A DNA stretch of 13,966 bases from UBA5266 sp002411545 (GCA_028693085.1 JAQUWC010000055.1:1-13966), one strand, 5' to 3'. Positions 1 through 8,151 are shown, numbered from the stretch's first letter. Notes: a model not told the origin generated them from the letters alone. Numbers and translations are program-made.

Positions 1-68
1 ATATCCGACATAGACCCCATATTTAGTTCGGGGACATCTTTTTTACCTTCTTTTTTAAATCTTCCCAT
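1..68 (-). CDS. exbD: Second ExbD-type biopolymer transport protein (N-terminal fragment)
   Basis: Only the first 22 codons are inside the window. The protein begins MGRFKKEGKKDV and continues PELNMGSMSD before the edge. This is the short basic cytoplasmic leader followed by the N-M-G-S-M-(S/A)-D pattern that precedes the single membrane helix of ExbD/TolR proteins. The preceding gene has the same pattern as LNTGSMADI. The start ATG lies 2 nt after the stop of the first exbD, so the two are certainly co-transcribed. ExbD/TolR subunits carry a membrane-embedded Asp and work with an ExbB/TolQ channel to turn the proton gradient into mechanical work in the periplasm. Paired ExbD paralogues are usual in Bacteroidetes. 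The rest of the gene lies left of the window, so its length and integrity are unknown. Confidence 0.85.
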   Translation of the reverse strand, partial: MGRFKKEGKKDVPELNMGSMSD

Positions 69-70
69 AA

Positions 71-649
71 TTATTTTTTCCCTCCATAATTTGACGGTTC
101 AGCTTCGGAAATACTGATAGGGTAAACTTTTTGTACTCCTTTTTTTTCAGATTCTGATAGTCTTTCATATGTTTTTCCAAAGCGTTGTTGTGCATATTCT
201 TCGCGTAGCTCATTAAATGCCAAGGTTAATTGATTTTGAACAGCAACATACATAGCATAAGAAGTGCTTCTGTCGTTTTGTAGTGATACCACACCTTTCG
301 AAACCATGGCATTCTCGCCTAAATCATCAATGTATTTGGATTGTTTTTCCGAACGATGCGGATCTTCAGTAGGATTTGCAATAAAATCTTTCGTGATATT
401 TTTTAATTGACGTACGTCCGATAATACTTCACCGTTAACCAATAATTGGTCATTCATATTCACTAAAATACGCAATACATTGCGTTGATTGATTTTTGGG
501 ACCTCTTGATTTTCCTGTAAAGGAGGAGGCAATCTTCTTTGTATCCCTTGATCCGTATTAATGGAAGAAGTCAACAGGAAAAATGTCAAAAGCAGAAATG
601 AAATGTCGGCCATTGACCCCGTATTTAATCCCGGTGTTTTCTTTGCCAT
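71..649 (-). CDS. exbD: ExbD/TolR-family biopolymer transport protein
   Basis: This 192-residue protein has a short cytoplasmic leader, one membrane helix at about residues 16-29 (ISFLLLTFFLLTSS) and a periplasmic domain. The helix is preceded by D15, matching the conserved Asp of ExbD/TolR that takes part in proton flow. The periplasmic part is longer than in E. coli ExbD (about 140 aa) and carries a hydrophilic middle stretch (residues about 88-125) and a helical, charged segment (about 140-170). This longer form is familiar in Bacteroidetes. It is third in a minus-strand operon: exbB, a 4-TM protein, this gene and a second exbD, with gaps of 51, 5 and 2 nt. The protein should be in the inner membrane and couple the proton-motive force to a TonB-like or other periplasmic partner. 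Which partner cannot be told from the window. Confidence 0.9.
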   Translation of the reverse strand: MAKKTPGLNTGSMADISFLLLTFFLLTSSINTDQGIQRRLPPPLQENQEVPKINQRNVLRILVNMNDQLLVNGEVLSDVRQLKNITKDFIANPTEDPHRSEKQSKYIDDLGENAMVSKGVVSLQNDRSTSYAMYVAVQNQLTLAFNELREEYAQQRFGKTYERLSESEKKGVQKVYPISISEAEPSNYGGKK

Positions 650-654
650 AATAT

Positions 655-1092
655 TTAATTTTTAATTTTGACATAAATAATGGACCCTAAAAAAGCAGCT
701 ATTACACCAAAAAATGTGATGTAAGTAACGTTTAATGCTGTTCCTACCCATTTATAAATCGTAGGAGCCACTTCAAGACGCAAAGCCACATCGCTTAACG
801 TGGATGGTGCTATAAAGTAGGCTATCAATATAATTACAGCTGCAATAGCTAACAAGATTACTGCCCGTACAATTTTCTTTTTATCGCTTACAGTTTGAAA
901 AATGGCAAACAATATGATAGCAGCTAAGGCTATTAAAAGCATTACATAGGTAATCATAAATGTTACATTTAAACTACCCATAACTTCAGTGTTTGCATCT
1001 TTTATAATTACAAAATAGAGACTTGACAAGACTGCAATGGCAGCTAAAAGGCCAATCCCTATATTTATTATTTTCTTAATTAATGTATTCAT
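655..1092 (-). CDS. Small four-helix membrane protein in the exb operon, function unknown
   Basis: I do not recognise a named domain in this 145-residue protein. Four hydrophobic segments are plain: about residues 8-30, 41-66, 75-94 and 113-141. Short charged connectors separate them (KDANTE after the first, SDKKKIVR after the second), and the C-terminus is basic (VKIKN). There is no signal peptide with a cleavage site and no obvious catalytic residue. The gene lies between exbB and the first exbD, 5 nt upstream of exbD and 51 nt downstream of exbB, all on the same strand, so it is very probably translated from the same mRNA. A small membrane protein at this place is, as I recall, a recurring feature of Bacteroidetes exb loci. 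By inference it could be an accessory subunit of the proton channel. A simple passenger gene is also possible. Confidence 0.75.
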   Translation of the reverse strand: MNTLIKKIINIGIGLLAAIAVLSSLYFVIIKDANTEVMGSLNVTFMITYVMLLIALAAIILFAIFQTVSDKKKIVRAVILLAIAAVIILIAYFIAPSTLSDVALRLEVAPTIYKWVGTALNVTYITFFGVIAAFLGSIIYVKIKN

Positions 1093-1143
1093 CGTTATAA
1101 TTTTTTTTGGTTATAAACTAAATAAATAAAGTGTAATTCTTTA

Positions 1144-1968
1144 TTATTTTTTATATTTTACAACGATATCCATATAGCTTATGGTAGCATCTTCCATGGT
1201 GTTGGTTAAACTGTCGATTTTAGAAACTAAATAAGAATAGAATAATTGAAGAATAATAGCCACAATTAATCCGGTTACAGTTGTAATAAGAGCCACTTTC
1301 ATACCACCTGCAACAATGGTAGGAGAAATATCGCCTGCTTTTTCAATATCGTCGAATGCTTGAACCATCCCAACAACTGTTCCTAAAAATCCTAAAGAAG
1401 GAGCCACTGCTATACAAAAACCTATCCATGACATATTAGATTCCAAACGAGCGGTTTGAACTCCACCATAGGAAACAACGGCTTTTTCAATTTCGTCCAT
1501 TCCTTCGTCATAACGATCTAATCCTTGATAAAATACGCTGGCTACAGGTCCGCGAGTGTTACGGCAAATGGTTTTAGCTGCTTCTACATCACCTTTTTTA
1601 AGAGCTGCTTCTATACCACTTAATAGTTTAGTGGTGTTGCTTGTTGAAAGATTTAAATAAATGATTCGCTCAATAACTAATGCCAATCCTAAGATTAAAA
1701 CAAGTAATATGGGTGTCATCCATCCTGCACCACCTTCAATAAATTTATCTTTCAAAACCTGATTAAAAGATTTTTCAGCTGCAGTTTCTTCTTCGACCTC
1801 GGCTGCAACTGATTCAGCGGCTACTGCTTCATTTTCCGCATTGGGCTTTACCGCAGCTTCTGTATCTGTTGTATTGGCTTTGGCTTGTTCTTCTTGTGCA
1901 TATGCTACATTGGATGATCCAAATGTTATAAAACTTGCGATTGCTAATAAGGCAAATAACTTTTTCAT
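1144..1968 (-). CDS. exbB: MotA/TolQ/ExbB-family proton channel protein
   Basis: This 274-residue inner-membrane protein forms the proton channel with ExbD-type subunits. It starts with a signal peptide (MKKLFALLAIASFITFG, likely cut after AYA near residue 24). An acidic, alanine-rich, low-complexity periplasmic stretch of about 40 residues follows (about 25-65). The channel domain then has TM1 at about 84-104, a cytoplasmic loop, TM2 at about 180-205 containing LGFLGTVVGM, and TM3 at about 219-245 containing ALITTVTGLIVAI. These last two motifs are the hallmark of the family. E. coli ExbB lacks the cleaved leader and acidic linker, but many Bacteroidetes homologues have them. It is the first gene of the exb cluster and starts 51 nt downstream of tRNA-Ser on the same strand, with no visible terminator between them. 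I found no good TAnnTTTG promoter just upstream, so read-through from the tRNA promoter is possible. Confidence 0.93.
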   Translation of the reverse strand: MKKLFALLAIASFITFGSSNVAYAQEEQAKANTTDTEAAVKPNAENEAVAAESVAAEVEEETAAEKSFNQVLKDKFIEGGAGWMTPILLVLILGLALVIERIIYLNLSTSNTTKLLSGIEAALKKGDVEAAKTICRNTRGPVASVFYQGLDRYDEGMDEIEKAVVSYGGVQTARLESNMSWIGFCIAVAPSLGFLGTVVGMVQAFDDIEKAGDISPTIVAGGMKVALITTVTGLIVAIILQLFYSYLVSKIDSLTNTMEDATISYMDIVVKYKK

Positions 1969-2019
1969 ACTAATGCTTTTTAATTTTATTTTTTACGTCA
2001 ATTTTTTATTATTTATATC

Positions 2020-2110
2020 TGGCGGAGAGACAGGGATTCGAACCCTGGAAGCGCTTGTGGCACTTACACACTTTCCAGGCGTGCTCCTTCGACCACTCGG
2101 ACACCTCTCC
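2020..2110 (-). tRNA. tRNA-Ser (anticodon GGA), CCA encoded
   Basis: On the minus strand the gene opens with GGAGAGG and closes with TCTCTCC, discriminator G and an encoded CCA. This gives a 7-bp acceptor stem with one G-U pair. The anticodon loop is CTGGAAA, so the anticodon is GGA (reads UCC/UCU). The T arm carries GGTTCGAATCC. A long variable arm between the anticodon and T arms, together with the 91-nt total length, fits the class II structure of tRNA-Ser. A near match to the -7 element (CTAAATTA on the plus strand, 2131-2138; one mismatch to TAnnTTTG) lies 20 nt upstream and is a weak promoter candidate. exbB follows in the same direction. Confidence 0.96.
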
Positions 2111-2295
2111 TGTATTTAATTTTCAGAGCGCTAAATTACTAAAAATCTTAATAAGAAATCTCCTTTTTTGTTTTTTTTTATTCAACAGCCTATATGTTTT
2201 TAAAATTCTATTTAACAAGTGTTTATTATATGATATATGGAAATTAAAGGCGTTTTTAGGTTTGATTTTTTGTCTCTTTTGTTAGAATGATGACA

Positions 2296-2341
2296 TAAAA
2301 ACATCTTTCCTCTCTTTTTTTAGTGAAAGCTTATGTTTTTA
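2296..2341 (-). terminator. Possible intrinsic terminator of the HAD-tatD transcript
   Basis: Read on the minus strand, the TatD stop codon is part of an interrupted hairpin. TAAAAACAT, a 3-nt bulge and CTTTC pair with GAAAG and ATGTTTTTA across a 15-nt loop. The T-rich end is part of the stem rather than a free tail, so this is weaker than a canonical terminator. Because the arms are nearly symmetric it could act on either strand. Nothing else stands out in the 228-nt gap to tRNA-Ser. Confidence 0.35.
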
Positions 2342-3106
2342 TAGCTTAAATAAATGTTTAGCGTTTGTACTGGTTATTTGAGCTACTTCGTCAATACTTA
2401 TGTTTTTCAGTTTGGCTAATTGTTCGGCAATCAGAGGAATGTAGTTACTTTGATTGCGTTTGCCACGATAGGGGACAGGGGTAAGAAAAGGAGCATCCGT
2501 TTCCAATACTAAATAACGTAAAGGTATTTGTTTTACGACTTCTTGTATGCCAGAGTTTTTATAGGTAAGCGTACCACCTATGCCAAGGTAAAAACCTTTT
2601 TCAATTACTTTTTTAGCTTGATTGATATCTCCCGAAAAGCAATGAAAAATACCTTTGAAATTTGCCTTAGGATATTCATTCAGTACATGTAATATTTCAG
2701 CAAATGATTTACGCGAATGAATAATTAGAGGTAAATCGTGTAGTAAAGCAAAATCAATTTGTTGCTTGAATGCCATGATTTGTTCGTTGATATAGGTTTT
2801 ATCCCAATATAAGTCAATGCCAACTTCTCCAATGGCAAGGTATAACTCAGAATCATATTGATTAAGAATATAGTCTAATTCTTCTTGATAATTGCTGTTT
2901 ACATCTGAGGGATGTAGCCCTAACATAGGATAGCAATGTTTTGGATAGGTACGACATACCTTTATCATAGGAATAATTGTTTCTCGATTTATGTTGGGTA
3001 ATAGCAAAGTATTAACATTTGCACTTATGCTTGCCTGCAAAACTTCATCTCGGTCTTCATCAAAATCGTTCAAATAGAAATGGCAATGTGTGTCGACAAA
3101 TTCCAT
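2339..3106 (-). CDS. tatD: TatD-family metal-dependent deoxyribonuclease
   Basis: This 255-residue cytoplasmic hydrolase is of usual TatD length (about 255-265). The metal-binding pattern of the TatD amidohydrolase-fold family is complete: H7 and H9 in DTHCHF, E94 in GEVGIDLYWD, H130 in IIHSRKS, H155 in FHCFSG, and D204 in LETDAPFL, followed by the usual RGKRNQ segment. TatD proteins are Mg-dependent 3'-5' exonucleases or DNases with roles in DNA repair and degradation. The exact substrate of this paralogue (TatD, YcfH or YjjV type) cannot be decided by eye. The start ATG is 1 nt after the stop of the HAD phosphatase gene, so the two are translationally close and surely co-transcribed. Confidence 0.92.
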   Translation of the reverse strand: MEFVDTHCHFYLNDFDEDRDEVLQASISANVNTLLLPNINRETIIPMIKVCRTYPKHCYPMLGLHPSDVNSNYQEELDYILNQYDSELYLAIGEVGIDLYWDKTYINEQIMAFKQQIDFALLHDLPLIIHSRKSFAEILHVLNEYPKANFKGIFHCFSGDINQAKKVIEKGFYLGIGGTLTYKNSGIQEVVKQIPLRYLVLETDAPFLTPVPYRGKRNQSNYIPLIAEQLAKLKNISIDEVAQITSTNAKHLFKL

Positions 3107-3107
3107 A

Positions 3108-3782
3108 TTAGGGACGTTTTAATAAAGGATGTTCAAATAAGACTGAAAAATCCTCTTCCGGTTTTACTAAAAAAGTATTAAATCCAAGCAATTGAGCTGT
3201 TTGAATGTTTTTTTCTCCGTCTTCCAAAAAAAGACTTTCTTCTGGTAGAATTCCAGCATCGTCAAGCATCATTTCAAATATTTTTTTATGGGGTTTGCAC
3301 ACTTTCATTTCAAACGAAAGATAGAGTTTATCGAAATAATCTTCTATGCGAGAGCCGTATGTATGGAAATAGGATTCACAACTATAATTATAAATCATCT
3401 CGTTGATATTGCTCAAAAGGAATAGCTTATAATGCTTACGTAAGGTAGACAGGAGTGCTAATTTGTAGCGGGGTAAATCGACCAAAAAAGAAAAGAAAGC
3501 TTTTTTTATCTCTTCGTCGCTTATGGCATGTTGACTCATGTTACGTATACTATTGAGAAATTCGCGGGAACTGATTTTGCCTTCTTCGAATAAGAGAAAT
3601 ATTCCTTTCTGGCACCAATTGTTTAATAATTCAGCCACGGCCGGTATGCCTAAGTCGGCAAAAGCTTTTATGCTTCTGTCTTTATTGAGATCGATAAGGA
3701 CACCTCCAAAATCGAAAATAAGTGTTTTTATGACGGTAGTTTTTTCTGTTAGGTGTAATCTTTCTGTTAATAATGGATCCAT
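3108..3782 (-). CDS. HAD-superfamily hydrolase, YihX-like phosphatase
   Basis: This 224-residue cytoplasmic phosphatase of HAD subfamily IA has all four motifs. Motif I is FDFGGVL with nucleophile D24, motif II is the Ser of LLSN (124), motif III is the Lys in KPHKKIF (163), and motif IV is LEDGEKN (E187, D188). A helical cap lies between motifs I and II (about 35-105). Motif I has Gly where many HAD enzymes have the second Asp. This is also seen in E. coli YihX (alpha-D-glucose-1-phosphate phosphatase, FDLGNV), so it does not mean loss of activity. There are 18 residues before the first strand, and no ATG lies between them and motif I, so the first ATG is the best start. The natural substrate is unknown. 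It is first of a two-gene unit with tatD. The 142-nt gap to the upstream agmatinase gene shows neither a clear promoter nor a terminator. Confidence 0.85.
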   Translation of the reverse strand: MDPLLTERLHLTEKTTVIKTLIFDFGGVLIDLNKDRSIKAFADLGIPAVAELLNNWCQKGIFLLFEEGKISSREFLNSIRNMSQHAISDEEIKKAFFSFLVDLPRYKLALLSTLRKHYKLFLLSNINEMIYNYSCESYFHTYGSRIEDYFDKLYLSFEMKVCKPHKKIFEMMLDDAGILPEESLFLEDGEKNIQTAQLLGFNTFLVKPEEDFSVLFEHPLLKRP

Positions 3783-3924
3783 ATATGCATTGATTTCTTT
3801 CCATTATAAAAACTGAATGCGTTTTGTTTTATTGTTTAGGTTCGAAAAGAAATAAGTAAATCATAGATTATGAGAAATAAATGAATACGAAATAAGGATT
3901 GAGTAAGTATTGGTTTATTATATT

Positions 3925-4788
3925 TTATAATATATGTAAAAAAGCTTTTTTGCCTATTTTAGTGATTACTTTATAACATAACACAGCTGCCAAGACATCG
4001 GATGATTTATCGTAAGGATTGGGACAAAGTTCCACGATATCGAATCCGACAATACGTTTAGAAGCATTTACTTTTGTTATAAAATCAATTACTTGCCACC
4101 AATTCATTCCACCGGGCAAGGGAGTTCCGGTTGAGGGTAGGATGGAAGGGTCGAAACAATCAAGGTCGATGGTAAGATAAACGTTATCTTTTAATTTTTC
4201 GATGGCTTTATCCATCCAGCTATTATCGGATCGCATTTGATGTGTGTAAAAAATAGCGTCTTTATCAATAAATTCTTTCTCTTCCGTGCATACATTTCGT
4301 ATGCCTACTTGTACAATATTTGTGAGTGCTTTAGCCCTGTGCATCACGCAAGCATGGTTGTAGATGGAATTATGGTATTCAGGACGTAAATCGGCATGAG
4401 CATCTAACTGAAGTATACTCATGTTTGGATATTTTTCGGCATGGGCTTGCATAGCTCCTATACTTATACTGTGTTCACCGCCGAGGACAACCAAGGTTTT
4501 GTTTTCGTTTATGTAATGTTTTGCTCTTTGATAAACAGCTTGAACAACTTGTTCAGGACTTTGATTTTCAGTGACGGCTTTAGCCGTATGTATACCACAA
4601 CTGTATATTTCAATATCTTCTTCTATGTCGTATAATTCAATGCTGTCGGATGCATCAATGATGGCTTGGGGCCCTTTATCGGCGCCTTTTACAAAGGTAC
4701 TTGTTCCATCATAGGGAACAGGCAATATGACAACTTTTGCTTTATCATAGTCGTTATAGCTTGAAGGCATATCTAAAAAGTAGTCCAT
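3925..4788 (-). CDS. speB: Agmatinase (agmatine ureohydrolase)
   Basis: This 287-residue enzyme of the arginase/agmatinase/formiminoglutamase family has all six manganese ligands visible: H106 in GGEHS, D129, H131 and D133 in LDAHADLR, and D208 and D210 in TIDLDCFDPS. The N-terminal LPVPYDGTSTF and the GTPLPGG segment (about 221-227) favour agmatinase over arginase. The reaction is agmatine + H2O to putrescine + urea, the second step of polyamine synthesis by the arginine decarboxylase route. No decarboxylase gene is present in the window. The start ATG is 3 nt after the pgi stop, so the gene is co-transcribed with pgi. Formiminoglutamase or guanidinobutyrase activity is a less likely alternative. 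Confidence 0.87.
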   Translation of the reverse strand: MDYFLDMPSSYNDYDKAKVVILPVPYDGTSTFVKGADKGPQAIIDASDSIELYDIEEDIEIYSCGIHTAKAVTENQSPEQVVQAVYQRAKHYINENKTLVVLGGEHSISIGAMQAHAEKYPNMSILQLDAHADLRPEYHNSIYNHACVMHRAKALTNIVQVGIRNVCTEEKEFIDKDAIFYTHQMRSDNSWMDKAIEKLKDNVYLTIDLDCFDPSILPSTGTPLPGGMNWWQVIDFITKVNASKRIVGFDIVELCPNPYDKSSDVLAAVLCYKVITKIGKKAFLHIL

Positions 4789-4791
4789 TGA

Positions 4792-6099
4792 CTATTGTTT
4801 TTTAAGTCGTAATTGTATTTTTTTATGTGCTGATTTATATCCTTCTTTGTTAAGTAATGCAAACATATTTTGTTTATATGCTTCTACTCCAGGTTGGTCG
4901 AAAGGATTCACTCCTAAGGCATAACCGCTGATTGCACAAGCAAGCTCAAAGAAATATATTAAAGCACCCAATGTTCTTTCGCTTATGGTTTCCAGTTCAA
5001 TTTCGATAATGGGAACCCCTCCATCTTGATGAGCTAAAATAGTTCCGGTTTTTGCCTCATGGTTGATAGCCGAAATACGTTTATCTGAAATATAATTTAG
5101 CGTGTCATAATTATCAGAGTCGTAAGGTATTTTACAGCGTTTGGTGGTTTCTGCGACCGATAAAACAGTTTCAAAAACAATGCGTTGACCTTCTTGCATA
5201 TATTGTCCCATAGAGTGTAAATCGGTTGTATATATTGCTCCGGCCGGAAAAATACCTTTCTGTTCTTTGCCTTCACTCTCGCCGAATAATTGTTTCCACC
5301 ATTCAATGAAATAAAAGAGTTTAGGTTCAAAACTTGTCATAACTTCAATCAGATGTCCTTTATTTAACATGATATTGCGAAAAAGGGCATATTGTATCGA
5401 TAAATTGGCATCCTTAGGTGTTTCTAATGATTTCGCCATCTCTTTAGCGCCTTGAATAAGCGCTTCAATATTAAATCCGGCCAATGCTATGGGGACCAGT
5501 CCAACCGGTGTTAAAACAGAATATCTACCTCCTACATCATCGGGTATAATAAAAGATTTATAGCCTTTTTGGTCTGCTAAACGTTTTAAAGCTCCTTTCT
5601 CTTTATCGGTGATGCATATGATACGTTTTTGTGCGCTTCGTAAACCGTATTTTTTTTCACAATGCTTTTGAAGTAAACGAAAAGAAACCGATGTTTCAGT
5701 AGTAGTACCGGATTTGGAAATAACTACTATGGAATAATCGACGGTATTTAGAAAATCCAATAAATCAGCATGATAGTCTTCCGAAAGATTATGTCCGGCA
5801 TAAATAACTTGCATCTGATTTGTTGGAAAAGAAGGGCTTAATGCTTCGATAACGGCACGAGCTCCTAAATATGATCCTCCTATGCCGGTAAGGACGATGT
5901 ATTTGGAAGCACTGCTTATGCTTTGCCTTAGGGTTTGAATTTCACTTATTAATGCTTTTGAAGCTATGTTGTCAACATCCATCCACCCTAGGAAATCATT
6001 CCCTTTGCCTTGGCGGTTTTGTAATGTAGCATAAGATTCTAAAACTTTTTGTTCTAATTTTTTACTTTTAAACCGAGTGTGTTTTATTATTTTAATCAT
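4792..6099 (-). CDS. pgi: Glucose-6-phosphate isomerase
   Basis: This 435-residue cytoplasmic enzyme interconverts glucose-6-phosphate and fructose-6-phosphate in glycolysis and gluconeogenesis. The length fits the shorter Bacillus-type PGI (about 440-450) rather than the about 550-residue E. coli type. Visible motifs in order are GIGGSYLGAR (72-81), the phosphate-binding SKSGTTTET (129-137), the family signature GGRYSVLTPVGLV (190-202), WWKQLFGESEGK with the catalytic Glu region (267-278), LHSMGQYMQEG (294-304), and VEAYKQNMF near the end with the active-site Lys (409). The ATG at 6099 gives a normal N-terminus. The gene begins 23 nt after the 3' end of tRNA-Thr, on the same strand and with no terminator between. 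Its mRNA leader is therefore probably made by 3' processing of the tRNA. speB follows after 3 nt. Confidence 0.95.
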   Translation of the reverse strand: MIKIIKHTRFKSKKLEQKVLESYATLQNRQGKGNDFLGWMDVDNIASKALISEIQTLRQSISSASKYIVLTGIGGSYLGARAVIEALSPSFPTNQMQVIYAGHNLSEDYHADLLDFLNTVDYSIVVISKSGTTTETSVSFRLLQKHCEKKYGLRSAQKRIICITDKEKGALKRLADQKGYKSFIIPDDVGGRYSVLTPVGLVPIALAGFNIEALIQGAKEMAKSLETPKDANLSIQYALFRNIMLNKGHLIEVMTSFEPKLFYFIEWWKQLFGESEGKEQKGIFPAGAIYTTDLHSMGQYMQEGQRIVFETVLSVAETTKRCKIPYDSDNYDTLNYISDKRISAINHEAKTGTILAHQDGGVPIIEIELETISERTLGALIYFFELACAISGYALGVNPFDQPGVEAYKQNMFALLNKEGYKSAHKKIQLRLKKQ

Positions 6100-6122
6100 T
6101 TCGACAATATTTTAGTGAAGAG

Positions 6123-6195
<73 letters not shown>

Positions 6196-6207
6196 ATAAT
6201 AGTTCTG

Positions 6208-6215
6208 CAAAAGTA
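6208..6215 (-). promoter_or_regulatory. Bacteroidetes-type -7 element for tRNA-Thr / pgi / speB
   Basis: The minus strand reads TACTTTTG followed by C, an exact match to the Bacteroidetes primary sigma-factor -7 consensus TAnnTTTG. It lies 12 nt before the tRNA-Thr 5' end, so transcription would start a few bases upstream of the tRNA. It sits in the 33-nt gap after the recQ stop. I saw no clear TTTG at the -33 position. Confidence 0.65.
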
Positions 6216-6228
6216 GTAAATTTATTGA

Positions 6229-8136
6229 TTATAATTCATGCCAACGCAATTTTTTTTCTTCAGTGTAAACGATCTTATTGTTATCGAGTAGCCACTGCAG
6301 AACCTTTACTGTTTTTTCTTCCGAGAAGTGCGTTTTTTCTATCAATTCGTCAATACTTACATCCGACTTTGTCAGTATAGGTTTTATGATATCCAATACA
6401 TTGTCAAACTCTAAGGAAGAGAGCTCTATTTTATTCCTTTCCAAACATACATCACATTTTCCACAACGGATGCTTTCGCTTTCACCAAAATAAGCAAGTA
6501 ATTGGCGACTTCGACATTTGGTTTGATTTGTTACGTATTGTATGACGGCATCGAGTTTTTCACGATCGCTTTGCATACGTTCTTTATAGATAGTTTCGGA
6601 TAGCATAAGGTATTTCGATTCAAATCGATTAGCTAAGAAAACAATGCGCGGTAATTCCGTTTGGGGTTGATAAATGAGTATGCCCAAATGGTGTAGTTTA
6701 TGAAGAACATCTATGATTGTTTGAAGAGGAATATTGGCACGTTTGGCTAATTCGTTTTCATAAATACGTGTAAAATCTGTTAATAACCCGGCATATGAAC
6801 GCAATAACAATTTAATAAAGGCATCAAAATATGGATTTTCTACTTGAAAGCGATACAAATCTTCGCGGGAACAATGTATATATATCTTTGATGCGTTGGA
6901 ATAGGGGTCGGTAAACACGATCAAACCGGCCTTTTCAACAAACTTCAACGCATGATAGGTGCTCAATGGATTTTGTTTGTAAGTAGTAGCAAAATCGTTG
7001 TTATCGAATTCGAAGGAAAGGCCTTCTCCACTGCCTACAGGGATGCGATAATAATTGCATAAGGCCTGATATATATCTTGAATAAGAGGTAGCTCAGGAT
7101 AACTTAGTTTAAATGTGTTTTCAAGATGGATGATGTCTGCTTGTTCATAAAGGAGAATGGCATATGCTTTTCTTTCATCTCTACCGGCGCGACCGGCTTC
7201 TTGAAAATAAGCTTCAAGCGTATCGGGCAAATCCATGTGAACTACAAAACGTACGTCGGGTTTATCAATACCCATACCGAAAGCGTTAGTAGCAACCATG
7301 ATGCGATTTTTGTTTTTTGTCCACCAATGTTGTTTTTTATTCCTTAGTTCTATACTTAATCCGGCATGATAATAATCAGCCGATTCGTGATTTGATTTTA
7401 AAAACTGTGCTATTTCTTGTGTTTTACGTCGGTTTCTGACATAGATAATGCCGGAGCCCGGTGTTTTTTTTACAATCTTTAGTAAGCGTTTAAGTTTATT
7501 CTCTTCATGCATGGTAAAATAAATGAGGTTCGATCGCATAAAGCTTTTTTGAAACACATTTTCTTCTTTAAAGCATAGTTTTTCTTGAATGTCTTGAACT
7601 ACTTTTGGAGTGGCGGTGGCGGTTAAGGCTAATACAGGTATATATTTAGTAAACAAAGATCTAACATTAGCTATTTCTAAATAGGAAGGACGGAAATCAT
7701 AGCCCCATTGCGAAATGCAATGCGCTTCATCCACGGCAAGCAAACAAACATTCATTTGTTGCAGAGAATTCTTCATCAAGGTGTTCTTCAAACGCTCGGG
7801 AGAAATATACAGTAGCTTTACTTCACCTCGAATACATCGAGTGAGTATCAGTTCAATTTCTTTGTTGTGCATGCCTGTATGTATAGTAGCGGCCGGAATA
7901 TTTCTTCTTTGAAGGTTCTCTACCTGGTCTTTCATCAGGGAAATCAAAGGGGTTATTACTATACAGATGCCTTCCTGAGCAAGTGCAGCTACTTGAAAAC
8001 AAATCGATTTTCCTCCACCTGTGGGAAGCAATGCTAAGGTGTCCTTGCCATCTAACACGGATAGAATGATTTCTTCCTGCAAGGTACGAAACTTCGAAAA
8101 TCCCCAATATCTTTGTAAAATAGCTTTGATATCCAT
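6229..8136 (-). CDS. recQ: RecQ-family ATP-dependent DNA helicase
   Basis: This is a 3'-5' DNA helicase of superfamily 2 used in recombination repair and fork processing. Numbering from the ATG at 8136 gives 635 residues. The open frame extends six codons upstream to a TTG, but that TTG is part of the -7 promoter element, so ATG (MDIKAILQRYW) is the real start. Motif I is PTGGGKS (about 38-44), motif II DEAH (136-139), motif III LTATAT (about 171-176) and motif VI QEAGRAGRDE (312-321). A Cys4 zinc site, of the type C-x16-C-x2-C-x2-C, lies at about 541-564 (CRSRQLLAYFGE ... CGKCDVC). In E. coli RecQ that site follows the helicase core at once, but here about 220 residues, including winged-helix-like parts, come between. 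No HRDC domain follows, only about 70 residues of probable helical structure. I believe this long form is one of the standard Bacteroidetes RecQ paralogues. The gene is transcribed alone from its own promoter. Confidence 0.93.
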   Translation of the reverse strand: MDIKAILQRYWGFSKFRTLQEEIILSVLDGKDTLALLPTGGGKSICFQVAALAQEGICIVITPLISLMKDQVENLQRRNIPAATIHTGMHNKEIELILTRCIRGEVKLLYISPERLKNTLMKNSLQQMNVCLLAVDEAHCISQWGYDFRPSYLEIANVRSLFTKYIPVLALTATATPKVVQDIQEKLCFKEENVFQKSFMRSNLIYFTMHEENKLKRLLKIVKKTPGSGIIYVRNRRKTQEIAQFLKSNHESADYYHAGLSIELRNKKQHWWTKNKNRIMVATNAFGMGIDKPDVRFVVHMDLPDTLEAYFQEAGRAGRDERKAYAILLYEQADIIHLENTFKLSYPELPLIQDIYQALCNYYRIPVGSGEGLSFEFDNNDFATTYKQNPLSTYHALKFVEKAGLIVFTDPYSNASKIYIHCSREDLYRFQVENPYFDAFIKLLLRSYAGLLTDFTRIYENELAKRANIPLQTIIDVLHKLHHLGILIYQPQTELPRIVFLANRFESKYLMLSETIYKERMQSDREKLDAVIQYVTNQTKCRSRQLLAYFGESESIRCGKCDVCLERNKIELSSLEFDNVLDIIKPILTKSDVSIDELIEKTHFSEEKTVKVLQWLLDNNKIVYTEEKKLRWHEL

Positions 8137-8151
8137 TTCCAGTTTTTTTTG

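Noticed and set aside
71..90. GGAGGGA upstream of the second exbD as a Shine-Dalgarno site
   Set aside because: It is encoded by the last codons of the first ExbD (GGKK). Bacteroidetes generally rely little on Shine-Dalgarno pairing, and no other gene here has one, so it may be coincidence.
1841..2285. Plus-strand open frames opposite exbB and tRNA-Ser
   Set aside because: They run antisense to the exbB signal peptide and through a tRNA gene. The peptide similarity to often-annotated short proteins (GGETGIRTLEALVALTHFPG) is a known artefact of translating the tRNA-Ser complement.
5097..5330. Open frame inside pgi on the same strand
   Set aside because: It is an out-of-frame shadow of a complete, well-conserved pgi gene.
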